Origin: Actinomycetes bacterium
GTDB lineage: Bacteria > Actinomycetota > Acidimicrobiia > Acidimicrobiales > JABEUL01
Assembly: GCA_021777355.1 (NCBI GenBank)
Contig: JAJYDO010000017.1
Coordinates: 1-40,123, forward strand
Reading direction: 5' to 3'
Length of the DNA: 40,123 bases
The position numbers and the translations under genes were made by a program. This document shows positions 26,385 through 34,649 of this stretch, piece by piece (position 1 is the stretch's first letter; each line of letters begins with the position of its first letter). The notes beneath the pieces are model-generated. The model saw nothing but the letters and a program-made list of their open reading frames with translations, ran no database searches and was not told the DNA's origin.

Positions 26385-27011
26385 TTGTTAATTCCATTCA
26401 AAATTGCCAAGAAGGTTGTACTTATAATTCTTGGAATTTTACTCGTTTATTACATAATCACCCTTTTCCAGGTGATAATGGTATCCCGCTTGAATAACGT
26501 TGTTCCGGCCCAAGCCATTGTTGTAATGGGTTCCAATGTAAGTGGAAATAGTCCTGGCTCGGACCTTTCCTCACGATTAGATCAGGCAATTTATCTATAC
26601 AACCAACATATGGCACCTACGATAGTCGTAACAGGTTATGAAGCCCCGGGCACAACGATTTCCGAGGCCCAGGCATCGCTTAACTATTTAGTTTCCAAGG
26701 GAATTAACCCAGCGGCCATTGTCCAGTTCGGCGGTGATGATTCTTGGCAGTCACTTGGACTTGTAAATCAATGGTGCCAACAAAAAGGAATTAAAGAAGT
26801 GCTCCTGGTTTCAGATCCTTTTCACATGGATCGAATTGGCAATATGGCATCCACGCTTGGCCTGACTCCCCACTATGCTCCAACCAGGAAATCTCCTCTA
26901 GGCGGAGGGGCTGTAGTGAGCGAATTTGCTTTAGAAGGTGGCGAAGTGGCAGTAGGAAGAGTGTTTGGGTGGACGTTTATGGATTGGCTGCACACCACTT
27001 TCCTGGGGTAA
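26385..27011 (+). CDS. YdcF/SanA-like membrane-anchored DUF218 protein
   Basis: 208 residues with one N-terminal membrane segment (~9-31) followed by a DUF218 (ElyC/SanA/YdcF) domain. Blocks are AIVVMGSNVSG, DLSSRLDQAIYLYNQ, IVVTGYEAPGTTISEAQASLNYLVSKGI and VLLVSDPFHMDRI, the last holding the family's S/D-x-x-H-x-x-R region. Members affect envelope integrity or vancomycin sensitivity in enterics, but no reaction is established. The start is TTG one base after the gltX stop, so it is likely part of the same operon. The external location of the domain is inferred from the N-terminal anchor. Confidence 0.88.
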   Translation: MLIPFKIAKKVVLIILGILLVYYIITLFQVIMVSRLNNVVPAQAIVVMGSNVSGNSPGSDLSSRLDQAIYLYNQHMAPTIVVTGYEAPGTTISEAQASLNYLVSKGINPAAIVQFGGDDSWQSLGLVNQWCQQKGIKEVLLVSDPFHMDRIGNMASTLGLTPHYAPTRKSPLGGGAVVSEFALEGGEVAVGRVFGWTFMDWLHTTFLG

Positions 27012-27080
27012 GAAGCTGACGCCTGTGAAGTTGCTTGTGACACATGAATCTGACTTAGGGTAAAGTAGTTAAATCACCCT

Positions 27081-27152
27081 TCGGGGGTGGTGTAATTGGC
27101 AACACGGCAGGTTCTGGCCCTGTTATTGAGGGTTCGAGTCCTTCCCCCCGAG
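27081..27152 (+). tRNA. tRNA-Gln (anticodon CUG)
   Basis: A 72-base cloverleaf: acceptor TCGGGGG (27081-27087) pairs with CCCCCGA (27145-27151). The anticodon stem GCAGG/CCTGT encloses the loop TTCTGGC with anticodon CTG, and the T arm is GAGGG-TTCGAGT-CCTTC. The discriminator base is G and no CCA is encoded (GCA follows). The next gene's ATG is at 27157, only four bases after the tRNA. Confidence 0.96.
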
Positions 27153-27156
27153 CAAT

Positions 27157-27795
27157 ATGAAAAGAAGACTCATATCTCTTTTGTTGGTAGCGCTGCTTTG
27201 TTCATGCAAAGCGGGAAGTTCGTCGATTCCGAGCACTCAATCTCAGTCTTTGTCCAATCCTTCGATAGTTCAGATCCAAGGTCCGGGATGGACAGCTTCT
27301 GGACTTGGAGGAACTATGCCAAAACCTTCGTCGTGCCATTACCTTTCCAGTAATGGCTATACGCTTCCGGATCCAGCATGCACTCCAGGTGCTATTGACA
27401 CCACTGTGACTCAGGCAAATATCTTTTCCACAATTTGCAGGAAAGGTGGATACACGTCATCTGTGAGACCCCCGGAATCGCTAACAGAACCTGCCAAATA
27501 TTTGTCCATGTCAGCATATGGAACAAATCTGAGTGCCACAAAACTTGAATATGACCACTTGGTGCCGCTTGGACTTGGAGGAGCTTCGAGTCTGCAGAAC
27601 CTTTGGCCGCAACCTGATGAGGGAACCCCTGCCACATTTGATCCGCAGGACCCTTATGGAATTAATGCGAAAGATGGCGTCGAAGACCGTCTCCATAGTG
27701 CAGTTTGCTCAGATCAAGTTACCTTAAGTGCTGCTCAGAATGCTATTGCCACCAATTGGACAACAGCTGAATCGACACTTCACATAACACCATAG
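27157..27795 (+). CDS. Lipoprotein with an HNH-nuclease-like motif
   Basis: 212 residues with a lipoprotein signal peptide: KRR, hydrophobic LISLLLVALL, then LCSC with the likely lipidated Cys17. A Ser-rich spacer follows. The C-terminal half has EYDHLVPLGLGGASSLQNLWPQP (D133, H134, N148), a pattern found in secreted HNH endonuclease-like proteins, and four or more cysteines outside the membrane (C60, C75, C94 and others) that could form disulfides. Nuclease activity is inferred, not shown. Its ATG lies directly behind tRNA-Gln with no Shine-Dalgarno sequence in between, so translation probably uses a leaderless mRNA or depends on tRNA processing. No immunity-like partner is obvious. Confidence 0.85.
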   Translation: MKRRLISLLLVALLCSCKAGSSSIPSTQSQSLSNPSIVQIQGPGWTASGLGGTMPKPSSCHYLSSNGYTLPDPACTPGAIDTTVTQANIFSTICRKGGYTSSVRPPESLTEPAKYLSMSAYGTNLSATKLEYDHLVPLGLGGASSLQNLWPQPDEGTPATFDPQDPYGINAKDGVEDRLHSAVCSDQVTLSAAQNAIATNWTTAESTLHITP

Positions 27796-27869
27796 CGACA
27801 ACTTTTCGGCCTTGGCGATGGTAGAATTTAGTGTATAAACATTTGTAGAGTTTTATCAAGGAGGCCAAA

Positions 27870-28871
27870 GTGACTAAAAAGAAGCAAGCAGGTTCCTATG
27901 GAAGCAAAACTAATTTTGATCGTTTGATGAAAGAGTTTGCTCCGAGAAGGCAAAACTCATTTGAACGATCTTCTCAGACAGGTCCCAGTGGTCCTTGGCA
28001 AGGACAGAGCGCCGGTTCTGTTCAAGTTAGTCCAGGTTTTACTGAATTAGAGCCAGGTGCTTACTATGTGTCTCCTGAAACTTCGGAGATAATGCCGCCA
28101 GCCACTCTGAACCAGAATCCCTATGCTCCAGCACCTTCTCCCCAGATTTATAACCAAGGATATTACAGCACTACACCTTTCGGTCAAAGTCCGGTACTGC
28201 CTCCACTTGCCGATCTTCCGCCGGTAAGCGATGCAAGAGCGTTCAGCGCGGTAGAAACCTACAATAAATTACTTCAACTGGTGGTTTTGGTTATGGCTAG
28301 TGCTGCCGTTTCCCTATTGCTGCCAAAATCCCCCATCCTGATATTTGCGCTGATATTTGTAGGTTTAGGAGTTGCCATTGCAGGTTTGAGAATGCCAAGG
28401 AAGGCCAGAATATTTGCTCCTCTATATGCAATTATTGAAGGTTTAGTCCTAGGGTATATTTCCTCTTATTACAGCACGCTTTCAGGCGGCATAGTGCCTC
28501 TGGCGATGGCTGGCACCGCGGCTACATTCTTTTCCATTTTGCTTGCATTTCGAACCGGCTTAATTCGTGTCACAAGTAAGTTCGTGACAGTTACTTTTGC
28601 GGCAACTGTCACACTTTTAGTCGTCATGTTGACATCAATGTTTGTTTCAATGTCTACACCGGTAAATGGCATGTTTACATTCATTGTTTTTGGAGTGGTT
28701 TACTTCATCATTGCGTGCATGAATCTGCTGGTTGATTTTTCTTACGTTGAGATTGCACAAAGATCTGGTCTTTCAGCAGATGGTGAGTGGTATGCGGCCC
28801 TTTGTCTTCTAGTCTCGTTGGTAATGATTTACCTTTCGCTCCTTAGAATTCTTGCCGGATCTAGGCGATAG
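27870..28871 (+). CDS. Bax inhibitor-1/YccA family membrane protein
   Basis: 333 residues. The first ~130 are Pro/Gln/Ser-rich and probably disordered in the cytosol, followed by about seven membrane segments (~135-330). The signature parts are ARIFAPLYAIIEGLVLGYISSYY, TFAATVTLLVVMLTSM and NLLVDFSYVEIAQRSGLSADGEWYAALCLLVSLVMIYLSLLRIL. The latter's DFxxxE and E-W-Y-A pattern is typical of the BI-1/YccA family, some members of which conduct calcium or regulate proteolysis. The start is GTG at 27870 with AAGGAGG upstream, giving MTKKKQAGSYG. It stands between tRNA-Gln/HNH and tRNA-Glu. The long N-terminal tail is larger than in E. coli YccA. Confidence 0.93.
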   Translation: MTKKKQAGSYGSKTNFDRLMKEFAPRRQNSFERSSQTGPSGPWQGQSAGSVQVSPGFTELEPGAYYVSPETSEIMPPATLNQNPYAPAPSPQIYNQGYYSTTPFGQSPVLPPLADLPPVSDARAFSAVETYNKLLQLVVLVMASAAVSLLLPKSPILIFALIFVGLGVAIAGLRMPRKARIFAPLYAIIEGLVLGYISSYYSTLSGGIVPLAMAGTAATFFSILLAFRTGLIRVTSKFVTVTFAATVTLLVVMLTSMFVSMSTPVNGMFTFIVFGVVYFIIACMNLLVDFSYVEIAQRSGLSADGEWYAALCLLVSLVMIYLSLLRILAGSRR

Positions 28872-28912
28872 GCATTGTACAAAGGCACAGGTCAAATTAA
28901 ACCAAGTTGAGA

Positions 28913-28988
28913 GGCATATGTGTAGTTTAAGATACACAAATGCTGGATATGCCGCATTTTAGGATGCCCCTGAACCAAATCCAGGGGC
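28913..28988 (+). other. Two adjacent hairpins in the 3' region of the Bax-inhibitor gene
   Basis: GGCATA-TGTGTA (28913-28924) pairs with TACACA (28933-28938) and, after a 9-base bulge, TATGCC (28948-28953). A second hairpin GCCCCTG (28966-28972)/CAGGGGC (28982-28988) follows with a 9-base loop. Neither ends in a T run, so they are not classical terminators. They could protect or end the transcript. The remaining spacer to tRNA-Glu carries its promoter. Confidence 0.4.
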
Positions 28989-29052
28989 TAAAACGCCGAG
29001 TTCATTAGTTTGTAATAAGATATATATGCCATAACAAATTTTGATTGCTGGC

Positions 29053-29081
29053 TTGAATGCATTTCGTTCGCATTTTTAAAT
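29053..29081 (+). promoter_or_regulatory. Candidate promoter of tRNA-Glu
   Basis: TTGAAT (29053-29058) and TTAAAT (29076-29081) are 17 bases apart, ending 24 bases upstream of the tRNA 5' end. Geometry fits a sigma-70-type promoter with a short 5' leader. Seen by eye. Confidence 0.5.
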
Positions 29082-29104
29082 CAGCTTCTGAAAGTTACAA
29101 CTTT

Positions 29105-29180
29105 GGCCCCATCGTCTAGTGGCCTAGGACACTACCCTCTCAAGGTAGAGACACGGGTTCGAATCCCGTTGGGGCTGCCA
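29105..29180 (+). tRNA. tRNA-Glu (anticodon CUC)
   Basis: The acceptor GGCCCCA (29105-29111) pairs with TGGGGCT (29170-29176), with a G-U wobble at the end. The D arm GTCTAGTGGCCTAGGAC is typical of tRNA-Glu. The anticodon stem CTACC/GGTAG holds the loop CTCTCAA with anticodon CTC. The T arm contains GGTTCGAATCC. Discriminator G and an encoded CCA (29178-29180) follow, unlike the tRNA-Gln above. Confidence 0.96.
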
Positions 29181-29192
29181 CTTAGCCATAAA

Positions 29193-29233
29193 TTAAAACC
29201 GCAATTAACAGTTGCAAAGCAGTCCGGTTTTAA
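29193..29233 (+). terminator. Terminator-like hairpin after tRNA-Glu
   Basis: TTAAAACCG (29193-29201) is the exact inverse complement of CGGTTTTAA (29225-29233), with a 23-base loop. The T-rich 3' arm and position right after tRNA-Glu suggest transcription ends here. The remaining ~315 bases to the next gene contain nothing I recognise apart from the ribosome site. Confidence 0.5.
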
Positions 29234-29558
29234 CGCTGCTCCGTTTTCGGCAGATAGAAGCATTTCGATTTGCAAAGAGTCATTTCATTCAATTCCTTAA
29301 CATTGTTCGTGCAAAGTAACCGGATATTTACGACATGCCAACTTGGCAAATATTTTGCTTATACCGTTGTAAATGACCTCGGCATGCGATTGGAACTGAG
29401 ACTTGAACTGGGACTGATACATAGACTTAGTTCAAGAAATGTATCTTTTATTGACTATGAAAACAGTACCCTATATTATGACTTTTGAACTGAGTAGTCA
29501 GTGGATCGTCTTTTTACTAAGGCCTTGTTCTTAAAAAATAATAAGAAAGGTGGTGGCC

Positions 29559-30209
29559 ATGAAACGTGTGAACGTTTTAATGAGGTCATGTATAGCGATT
29601 GCACTTACTATTGCTGGATTTTTAGTTGTATTAACGCTTGTAATCAACACAAATCATCCTGCTAAAGTTTTGAACTCCGCTTCTTTTTCAACTTCAACTG
29701 TTACAACTTCCACTATTGCCTCTGCCAAGAGTCCGACATGTGGCACTTGGGGAGAGCCTGGTAGCGGAACTTCAAAAACTATCGTGGACCAACTCTCAGC
29801 AAATGTCTATTCCTACTATGAGTGCTGGTTTAACGGTCAATCTTGGTGGGTAGGATTTCAGTCAAAGGCTGGTTCGAATCCTGCAATTGCAACTTTTAAA
29901 TGTAGTGCAAGTGATTCAGTTTGCCTCTCCTCTTCTGCAAATCCTGCACTTAGTGGATGGCATCTTTATCCGGCTCCTTTTAGCGGGGTCATGTCATTAA
30001 TTGGCAATACCTATCCCGGAATGTTAATCCTTGATGTAGGTGGCCACCAATTAATCTTTGATACCTCCAACGGAGTTTGGTATCAAAATCCACCCAACAA
30101 TTGGAGTGAATGTGTCAATCTATGGGCAAAAGTTGACCCGGTGCCGCCTACCCAGGTTTCAGGTACCGTGCAAGCAAACTTTTTAGCCAATAATCCAATT
30201 TGCGCTTAA
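29559..30209 (+). CDS. Exported protein of unknown function
   Basis: About 216 residues. An N-terminal hydrophobic segment (IAIALTIAGFLVVLTLVI) acts as signal peptide or anchor. A Ser/Thr-rich stretch (SASFSTSTVTTSTIASAKS) and a mostly beta, Trp/Tyr/Asn-rich domain follow with several cysteines (CGTWG, YYECWF, FKCSASDSVC, WSECVNLW). It may be a small extracellular fold with disulfides. The frame starts at GTG 29550, but the ATG at 29559 (MKRVNVL) has AAGGTGG just upstream and is the better start. It precedes another exported protein by 39 bases, and both are probably expressed together. No family is recognised. Confidence 0.82.
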   Translation: MKRVNVLMRSCIAIALTIAGFLVVLTLVINTNHPAKVLNSASFSTSTVTTSTIASAKSPTCGTWGEPGSGTSKTIVDQLSANVYSYYECWFNGQSWWVGFQSKAGSNPAIATFKCSASDSVCLSSSANPALSGWHLYPAPFSGVMSLIGNTYPGMLILDVGGHQLIFDTSNGVWYQNPPNNWSECVNLWAKVDPVPPTQVSGTVQANFLANNPICA

Positions 30210-30248
30210 GCCGCAGTTCATAATTAAAAACTAGAGAAAGGTTTTTTC

Positions 30249-31079
30249 ATGCACATTAATCGACGCGGCAAAATTTCAGCTAAAGTCGCAGCGGCTGTAG
30301 CCATTGTGTCTGCTGGAGTTCCAATTGTAAGCCATGAAGCAGAGGCGCAAAGTCCAAATCCATACTGGTACCTCGCCGACATCAACACGACTCAGGGATT
30401 CCCTATGGGAGCTAATGCGGTTGTGGTAGAAGCGCTCGGAATGATTGCAAACTGTAACTTCAGTCCATACACTCCAAATGAAGTCATTTCTAAAGTTGCC
30501 GGATTTATAAAGTTGAACGGAAGTGAAAGCCAGGCAATCTTGGAAATTTCGCCACAAACTATTTGCGATACTTCCGTGACCGACTACATAAATGCAATTG
30601 AAGGCGCTGTAACCGAAATTTATTACGCTGTTGGGCAAAGTGAATTTTCGAGGTATTTCGGAGGAGTGATGCTTGATGAGGAGCCAGCTTACGGGTTTAG
30701 CCCTTCACAGCTTGATTACATCAACCAACAGGTATCGGCAAATATTGAAGGTTCTAAACTGTTTACAGAGGTGGGTTATTGTGCTTCGTGTTGGAGTCAA
30801 AGCAGTTATGAAAGTATTACGACGGGAAACAACGGAGTGGGAAGTCCATCCAACCTTTTTTACGTTCCAAGCCCTCAGATATATAACTCGGCAATGGCAA
30901 CCGAACAAAATAATTCAACTAACGACGGAAGTTCAATGTCAACACTAGTCACCTGCCCGGTGAGCCCCAGCACAGGAATATTTAATTGCCCGACCGCTGT
31001 TGCCGACACCATTGGCGTCCCTTGGACTGACGGAAACTGGGGCGGCGGATACTGGGTCAATCATTGGTCACCTGTTTGA
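30249..31079 (+). CDS. Exported protein of unknown function, possible glycosidase-like barrel
   Basis: 276 residues with a signal peptide: basic MHINRRGKISAK, hydrophobic VAAAVAIVSAGVPIV, likely cleavage after EAEA. The mature part begins SPNPYWYLADINTTQGF. Alternating strand-like and helix-like stretches, and FGGVMLDEEPAYGFS at ~136-150 with adjacent acidic residues, recall the active-site strand of TIM-barrel glycosidases; this is weak inference. The C-terminus is Gly/Trp-rich. AGAAAGG precedes the ATG. It is cotranscribed with the upstream exported protein and followed by the structured intergenic region. Without a homology search I cannot assign a function. Confidence 0.83.
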   Translation: MHINRRGKISAKVAAAVAIVSAGVPIVSHEAEAQSPNPYWYLADINTTQGFPMGANAVVVEALGMIANCNFSPYTPNEVISKVAGFIKLNGSESQAILEISPQTICDTSVTDYINAIEGAVTEIYYAVGQSEFSRYFGGVMLDEEPAYGFSPSQLDYINQQVSANIEGSKLFTEVGYCASCWSQSSYESITTGNNGVGSPSNLFYVPSPQIYNSAMATEQNNSTNDGSSMSTLVTCPVSPSTGIFNCPTAVADTIGVPWTDGNWGGGYWVNHWSPV

Positions 31080-31180
31080 AGCTGGTGTGAGGTCATTATG
31101 GGTAGAAACGGCGGAAATAAATCGGATACGTTTGGTCTTAATTTCTGAAATGCCGGTGATGCCTGATTAATTATTTTGAT

Positions 31181-31329
31181 AATCTCCCTTCGGCGAAAGC
31201 CATGGGATTCCTGGCGAGCTGAACCCTCTATCTCTGCCACTAACTAAAAGGGCTCTTTTAGCCTAGACCTGTGGACTTCCTTCTGGAAGTGTTCGGCTCG
31301 CCAGACACCCTTACTTCTGACCAGTTAGT
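31181..31329 (+). ncRNA. Candidate structured RNA (no known family recognised)
   Basis: Several hairpins nest in a way unusual for plain intergenic DNA. Hairpin A is AATCTCCC(31181-31188)..GGC-GAAA-GCC..GGGATT(31204-31209) with a GNRA loop. P1 is CTGGCGAGCTGAAC (31211-31224) with GTTCGGCTCGCCAG (31291-31304), 14 pairs including one G-U. Inside P1 are CCAC/GTGG (31237-31240/31271-31274), which encloses CTAAAAG-GGCT-CTTTTAG (31244-31261), and the directly adjoining ACTTCC-TTCT-GGAAGT (31275-31290). ACTAACT (31239-31245) could instead pair with AGTTAGT (31323-31329). Strand is uncertain because the flanking genes converge. It does not match riboswitches or SRP, 6S or tmRNA that I know. Confidence 0.45.
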
Positions 31330-31389
31330 TCCGAAATACATTGGAGCATGTACACATAGCTGCTTTGTCAGAAGCACTGGCAGGAGTTG

Positions 31390-32583
31390 CTATTTTAGAG
31401 TGCCGCCTTCGTACATGGTCACCACGGCCGCTCCACCCAGACCCAAGTTATGTTGAAGCGCTATTTTCGCTCCCTCCACTTGTCTTTTGGCCGCATTTCC
31501 TCGGAGCTGCCACGTAAGCTCGGAGCATTGAGCTAACCCTGTAGCTCCGAGAGGATGGCCTTTTGAGATCAAACCTCCCGAAGGATTAACCACTACCGAT
31601 CCACCGTAAGTTACGGCGCCTGAATTAATTAACTCTCCGGCTCGACCGGGCCCGCACAATCTAAGCCCCTCATAGGTTATTAACTCGTTCGCACTAAAAC
31701 AATCATGCAGTTCAATCACGTCCACGTCTTCTGGTCCACGGCCTGACGATTCATATACTTGGTCAGCAGCTGCTCTTGTCATGTCGAATCCGGCAAGAGA
31801 CATGTCGCTTCCCGAAAAAGTGGAATCAAAATCAGTTGTCATTGCCTGTGCGATTATCTCCACTGCTTGGTCCTGTAGACCGTGGTCTCTCACATACCTC
31901 TCGCTGGCGATGATGGCACAGGCCCCGCCATCGGAAGTCGGGCAACACTGCAGCTTAGTCAGAGGATCATAGATCATAGGTGCCGCCAATATGTCATCTA
32001 GCGAATACTCATCTTGGAACTGGGAGTAAGGATTATTCACCGAGTGCCTGTGATTCTTTTCCCCGATTTTGGCAAACACATCTTTTGATACCCCATATTT
32101 TTCCATGTACTCTCTGCCGGCGTTTCCGAAAATTTGGGCCGCAGGAGGAGCTGGAGCTATCCCCCGCCGATCTTTCATGTCAAAAAAATGCTTATCCATT
32201 GGAGGGGTTCGATCTGTGTATTTGAGGCCGAGCGAACCTTTTTCCATCTTTTCGAAACCTAGTGCCATAGCGCAATCTGCCAGGCCACCTTGGACAAATT
32301 TTCTGGCCAAAAACAAGGCGCTTGAACCAGTTGAGCAGTTGTTATTGACATTTATGGCAGGTATGCCGGTCATTCCCAGTTCATAAAGTGCCCTTTGCCC
32401 AGATGTTGAATCGCCGTAACAGTAACCTACAAAAGCCGCTTCGACTTCGCTGAAGTCAATTCCGGCGTCGGCCAGAGCATTTTTCCCCGCTTCTCTTCCC
32501 ATGTCAGGATAGTCCCACTCTTTTGAACCTGGCTTTTCAAATTTAGTCATTCCCACGCCTATAACAAATGTGCGATTTGCCAC
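31390..32583 (-). CDS. Thiolase/lipid-transfer protein of the SCP2-type thiolase family
   Basis: A 397-residue thiolase fold. The acyl-carrying Cys is C83 in [25 protein letters not shown] and [13 protein letters not shown] provide the other catalytic residues, as in SCPx-type thiolases (acetyl-CoA acetyltransferase / lipid-transfer protein). Such enzymes cleave 3-oxoacyl-CoA in side-chain or branched fatty acid breakdown. The start gives [15 protein letters not shown], and the reverse complement shows AAGGAGAAA in front. It ends at the structured intergenic region and is divergent from the first diguanylate cyclase gene. No SCP2 domain is fused to it. Substrate is unknown. Confidence 0.93.
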   Translation of the reverse strand: MANRTFVIGVGMTKFEKPGSKEWDYPDMGREAGKNALADAGIDFSEVEAAFVGYCYGDSTSGQRALYELGMTGIPAINVNNNCSTGSSALFLARKFVQGGLADCAMALGFEKMEKGSLGLKYTDRTPPMDKHFFDMKDRRGIAPAPPAAQIFGNAGREYMEKYGVSKDVFAKIGEKNHRHSVNNPYSQFQDEYSLDDILAAPMIYDPLTKLQCCPTSDGGACAIIASERYVRDHGLQDQAVEIIAQAMTTDFDSTFSGSDMSLAGFDMTRAAADQVYESSGRGPEDVDVIELHDCFSANELITYEGLRLCGPGRAGELINSGAVTYGGSVVVNPSGGLISKGHPLGATGLAQCSELTWQLRGNAAKRQVEGAKIALQHNLGLGGAAVVTMYEGGTLK

Positions 32584-32763
32584 TTTTTCTCCTTAATCTT
32601 GATCCTGATGTCAATAAGCTATATCGCGGCAAGCCTGACAGTCAAAACCATGTCTTAAGGGAAAGTGACATATGTTGCAATTTGATACTAAGTTTCAAGA
32701 TTTCACGGCTACATGTCGATAAAAGTTCATTATGACTGCAATATTTTCTGTCTGGGGAGTTTA

Positions 32764-34563
32764 ATGAGCCTCGAAAGCCATCCCGACCCCGAAGCGATAT
32801 TCCCACGTTTTGTGGCAAAAAGCGCTAGAATTTATTGGCCTTTAGTCACCGTAGGATCTACATTGATTGGGCTGGCCTTGCATGGAAGAAACGCGGATAT
32901 TTTGGGCGTGATTTTCACAGCCGGGATGTTTGTTGTTCCGGGAATCCTTTTTTACACTGAAGTTTCTAGAAAATGCCACCCAGATCAGCTTCGTTTTTGG
33001 AGAGGCGCCACACTGGGGCTAAAGCTGTTTTACATTTGGGGGTTTGCAGATGCCAGCATACTCATTTCTAAGTTAATTTCCTCACATTACCCGCACTGGT
33101 CCATGTTCTGGATTTGGATGAGAGTTGCGGTTGTATTTTACGAAATATCCATGATCGGCGTGTGGAGATGGCGAATAAGGGACACCTTTAAGAGCGAGAC
33201 CGGCATTTGGCGTTCAGTCGTGCTCACAACAGATTTTTTCCAAGTCCTGGTTATTGCGGTAATTCCTGCATCACTTTTTGTTGGCCCGTCAATTTTTCCC
33301 ATATGGAACACCATTTGGCCGCCATGCGAGGTACTCGTGGCAGGAGTTGGGGTCGCGTCCATTTGTGTTTGGCTGGCTTCGGCAGTTGATTTTTTGCACA
33401 CTAAATCCGGTGAACTCTCCTTAGCTGTTGATCTAGCAAACTTGGGCTTAGTGGCCGTCTCGATTGGAGGCGCCCTGTTTTTAGTAATTTCGTCACAAAG
33501 AAATATTCCTTCCAGTGTCATCTGGATACTTGTCCCCACGACTTCATTGGCCGCACTTCTTCCTACTGCTTTTGCTGCTTGTGCAATGGCATATAGAAGG
33601 GTGGTAAAAGGAGGTGGGAGACTACTTGGTTACGCTATGGCGCTTTATGGCACCATGTTTTTGTGCTACGGCGTATTTTCTTTTACTCTCACAAGACAGA
33701 GTGCCCCACCTTCATATATCACTAACTTCTTTGCGGCCCTGTCAATGGGATTCATCCTCTTGCTTCCAACCACAGAAGGGATCAACACCCCGTTGGGCTT
33801 AGATCGTCTTTCTCCTCACCAACAGCTCAGAAAGCGCTCATTTATTCCATTAGTAATAGCAGCATCTGTAACATTTTTACTAATCTTTGCTTTTCAAGTC
33901 CGGAACGAAAACAGATATGCGCTGGTTATAACTTTCACTAGCTTGGTCGGAATTTTCTTTTTCCTTACGTTTCGTCACCTCGCGGCAATTGCCGAGACTA
34001 AACACCTCTATTTTCGCCTGGAACAAGCAAACGACGAACTATTTAATATCTCAAGAGCCGATAGTCTAACCGGTCTCTTGAACCGGAGAGCGCTAAATGA
34101 AGGCATGACAAAGCTGCTGGCACAGTCAAAAAGGAGTGGCGAAGAAGTTTCGATCATAATTCTAGATATTGATAGGTTCAAAAGCTACAACGATCGATTC
34201 GGCCACGTTGTAGGTGATCAAGTACTAAGGCGCCTTGCCGCAATAATGTTCAACACAATTAGGGATGTTGATATAGCCGCTCGATATGGAGGCGAGGAAT
34301 TCTGCATAGTGCTCCCCTCGACTAGCGGTGAGGGTGCGCTTCACCTGGCGGAAAAACTTCGGATGACGTGTGATTCGCTAGAGGGTGACCATCACTTCAC
34401 ATTTTCTGCCGGAGTGGCTACATGGGACGGATTTGAAAACGTAGAATCTTTGATTCATCGTGCCGATGCGGCGCTTTACGTGGCAAAAGAAAGCGGGAGA
34501 AATCGTACAATTCTTATACCAAATCCCCATCAGCTGCCATCCAACTTGTTGCTCAGCACCTGA
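32764..34563 (+). CDS. Membrane-bound diguanylate cyclase (GGDEF), first of a tandem pair
   Basis: About 599 residues (ATG at 32764 with GGGGAG upstream; the frame also opens at ATG 32713, which adds 17 residues). The N-terminal ~400 residues contain about ten membrane segments forming an unnamed sensor region, then a short coiled linker (LEQANDELFNISRADSLTGLLNRRAL) and a GGDEF domain. The active motif is YGGEEF, and RDVD five residues before it is an intact RxxD inhibitory site. DIDRFKSYNDRFGH is the conserved substrate-binding region. It should make c-di-GMP and be product-inhibited. The sensor part closely parallels the next gene, so a duplication is likely. The signal sensed is unknown. 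Confidence 0.93.
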   Translation: MSLESHPDPEAIFPRFVAKSARIYWPLVTVGSTLIGLALHGRNADILGVIFTAGMFVVPGILFYTEVSRKCHPDQLRFWRGATLGLKLFYIWGFADASILISKLISSHYPHWSMFWIWMRVAVVFYEISMIGVWRWRIRDTFKSETGIWRSVVLTTDFFQVLVIAVIPASLFVGPSIFPIWNTIWPPCEVLVAGVGVASICVWLASAVDFLHTKSGELSLAVDLANLGLVAVSIGGALFLVISSQRNIPSSVIWILVPTTSLAALLPTAFAACAMAYRRVVKGGGRLLGYAMALYGTMFLCYGVFSFTLTRQSAPPSYITNFFAALSMGFILLLPTTEGINTPLGLDRLSPHQQLRKRSFIPLVIAASVTFLLIFAFQVRNENRYALVITFTSLVGIFFFLTFRHLAAIAETKHLYFRLEQANDELFNISRADSLTGLLNRRALNEGMTKLLAQSKRSGEEVSIIILDIDRFKSYNDRFGHVVGDQVLRRLAAIMFNTIRDVDIAARYGGEEFCIVLPSTSGEGALHLAEKLRMTCDSLEGDHHFTFSAGVATWDGFENVESLIHRADAALYVAKESGRNRTILIPNPHQLPSNLLLST

Positions 34564-34649
34564 AATTTTAGATATGATTGATATTTCAAGGCAAAGCACT
34601 TATCGCTGCTCGTTAGCGGAAATCAACTTTTTAGACGCGGAATATTTCA

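Noticed and set aside
29103-29300. ORF reading through tRNA-Glu
   Set aside because: It translates the tRNA sequence itself; the cloverleaf explains the conservation.
31211-31304. Inverted repeat GCTGAAC...GTTCGGC resembling an integron attC site
   Set aside because: The R-box consensus (RYYYAAC...GTTRRRY) is not matched at the fourth base on either side. The pairing extends outward beyond the boxes, and no integrase or cassette array is visible.
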